A DNA stretch of 5,691 bases from the NCBI GenBank assembly GCA_009699615.1, contig WLNV01000110.1:1-5691 (forward strand), read 5' to 3'. How positions within the stretch are numbered: position 1 is the first letter of the stretch; each line of letters begins with the position of its first letter. The notes beneath the pieces were generated by a model. That model saw only the letters and a list, made by a program, of their open reading frames with translations, ran no database searches and was not told where the DNA came from. Source of the DNA: Actinomycetota bacterium. Lineage in GTDB: Bacteria; Actinomycetota; Thermoleophilia; Solirubrobacterales; Solirubrobacteraceae. Shown piece by piece: positions 5,483-5,691 of the stretch. The translations under genes were made by a program, and so were the position numbers.

Positions 5483-5691
5483 GGGGTCGCGGTGCTTCTC
5501 GTGACAGGTGCTATCTCGAGCAGGCTATCGATCGTCGCCTGCGCGCGGTCGGTAACGGCCACCGGGTCTCCGATGATCCAAGCGTGATTGTAAACGCCGC
5601 GGACCGGGTCGGACGAGTAGCCGGGGCGAATGTCGCGCAGATAGTTGGCGACATCTGGCGGGAGGTTGCCGTCGCGACCGACGAGCAGCAA
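5479..5691 (-). CDS. C-terminal fragment of a putative cell-wall-binding-repeat (CWB2-like) protein
   Basis: Seventy residues of a minus-strand gene whose 5' part lies beyond the right edge; the TTG at the edge is an internal Leu codon, not a shown start. The fragment has the pattern of a putative cell-wall-binding repeat 2 unit: a strand plus helix, LLVGRDGNLPPDVANYL (2-18), a linker, then a strand ending in a small-residue turn and a final helix, WIIGDPVAVTDRAQATIDSL (38-57). CWB2 repeats usually occur in threes in secreted or wall-attached proteins, so the rest of the gene should show more repeats and a signal peptide. Its TGA overlaps the next gene's ATG (ATGA), tying it to the xseAB run. 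The repeat assignment comes from one unit only and is moderate at best. Confidence 0.5.
   Translation of the reverse strand: MLLVGRDGNLPPDVANYLRDIRPGYSSDPVRGVYNHAWIIGDPVAVTDRAQATIDSLLEIAPVTRSTATP

Noticed and set aside
1..5691. CRISPR array, tRNA/rRNA, insertion sequence or phage/defence cassette
   Set aside because: No regularly spaced repeats, terminal inverted repeats, transposase or integrase motifs, or tRNA-like folds were seen; nearly all bases belong to ordinary metabolic or repair genes.

Overview
The window is high-GC bacterial DNA (over 60% G+C by eye, third codon positions mostly G or C). It is almost fully coding, with one divergent promoter region. The protein families and tight, overlapping minus-strand genes fit an actinomycete. 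The style of the xseAB neighbourhood resembles what I recall from Thermoleophilia/Solirubrobacterales-type genomes, but that placement is from memory and low confidence. I see no RNA gene, insertion sequence, CRISPR array or phage gene.

Left part (1-2138): an acyl-CoA module made of two divergent genes. A 3-hydroxyacyl-CoA (3-hydroxybutyryl-CoA-type) dehydrogenase runs left on the minus strand (64-858). A thiolase (acetyl-CoA C-acetyl/acyltransferase) runs right (969-2138). The 110-base gap between them holds a perfect 14-bp palindrome (897-910), the most likely operator for a TetR-like regulator acting on both genes. The two enzymes catalyse adjacent steps: thiolytic cleavage or formation of a 3-ketoacyl-CoA, and 3-hydroxy/3-keto interconversion. 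The dehydrogenase has an NADP-like nucleotide site (GxGxxA and an Arg in place of the usual Asp), so it may work in the reductive direction.

Right part (2135-5691): one leftward, operon-like run of six genes. In transcription order they are: the C-terminal end of a cell-wall-binding-repeat-like protein (cut by the window edge), an unrecognised 94-aa protein, xseA and xseB (large and small subunits of exonuclease VII), an enolase-superfamily protein, and a hot-dog acyl-CoA thioesterase. Most junctions overlap (ATGA, 8 bp, GTGA, 10 bp), implying translational coupling. The thioesterase and thiolase converge on one shared CTAG in which each strand reads its own TAG stop.

Points most worth a second look: the palindromic operator; the NADP-type signature of the dehydrogenase; the N-terminus of xseA, where conserved sequence continues upstream of the first ATG with no ATG, GTG or TTG in frame; and the enolase-superfamily protein, whose usual KxK motif reads K-L-D, coupled to a thioesterase and co-transcribed with exonuclease VII. 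I found no clear novel defence or mobile system.
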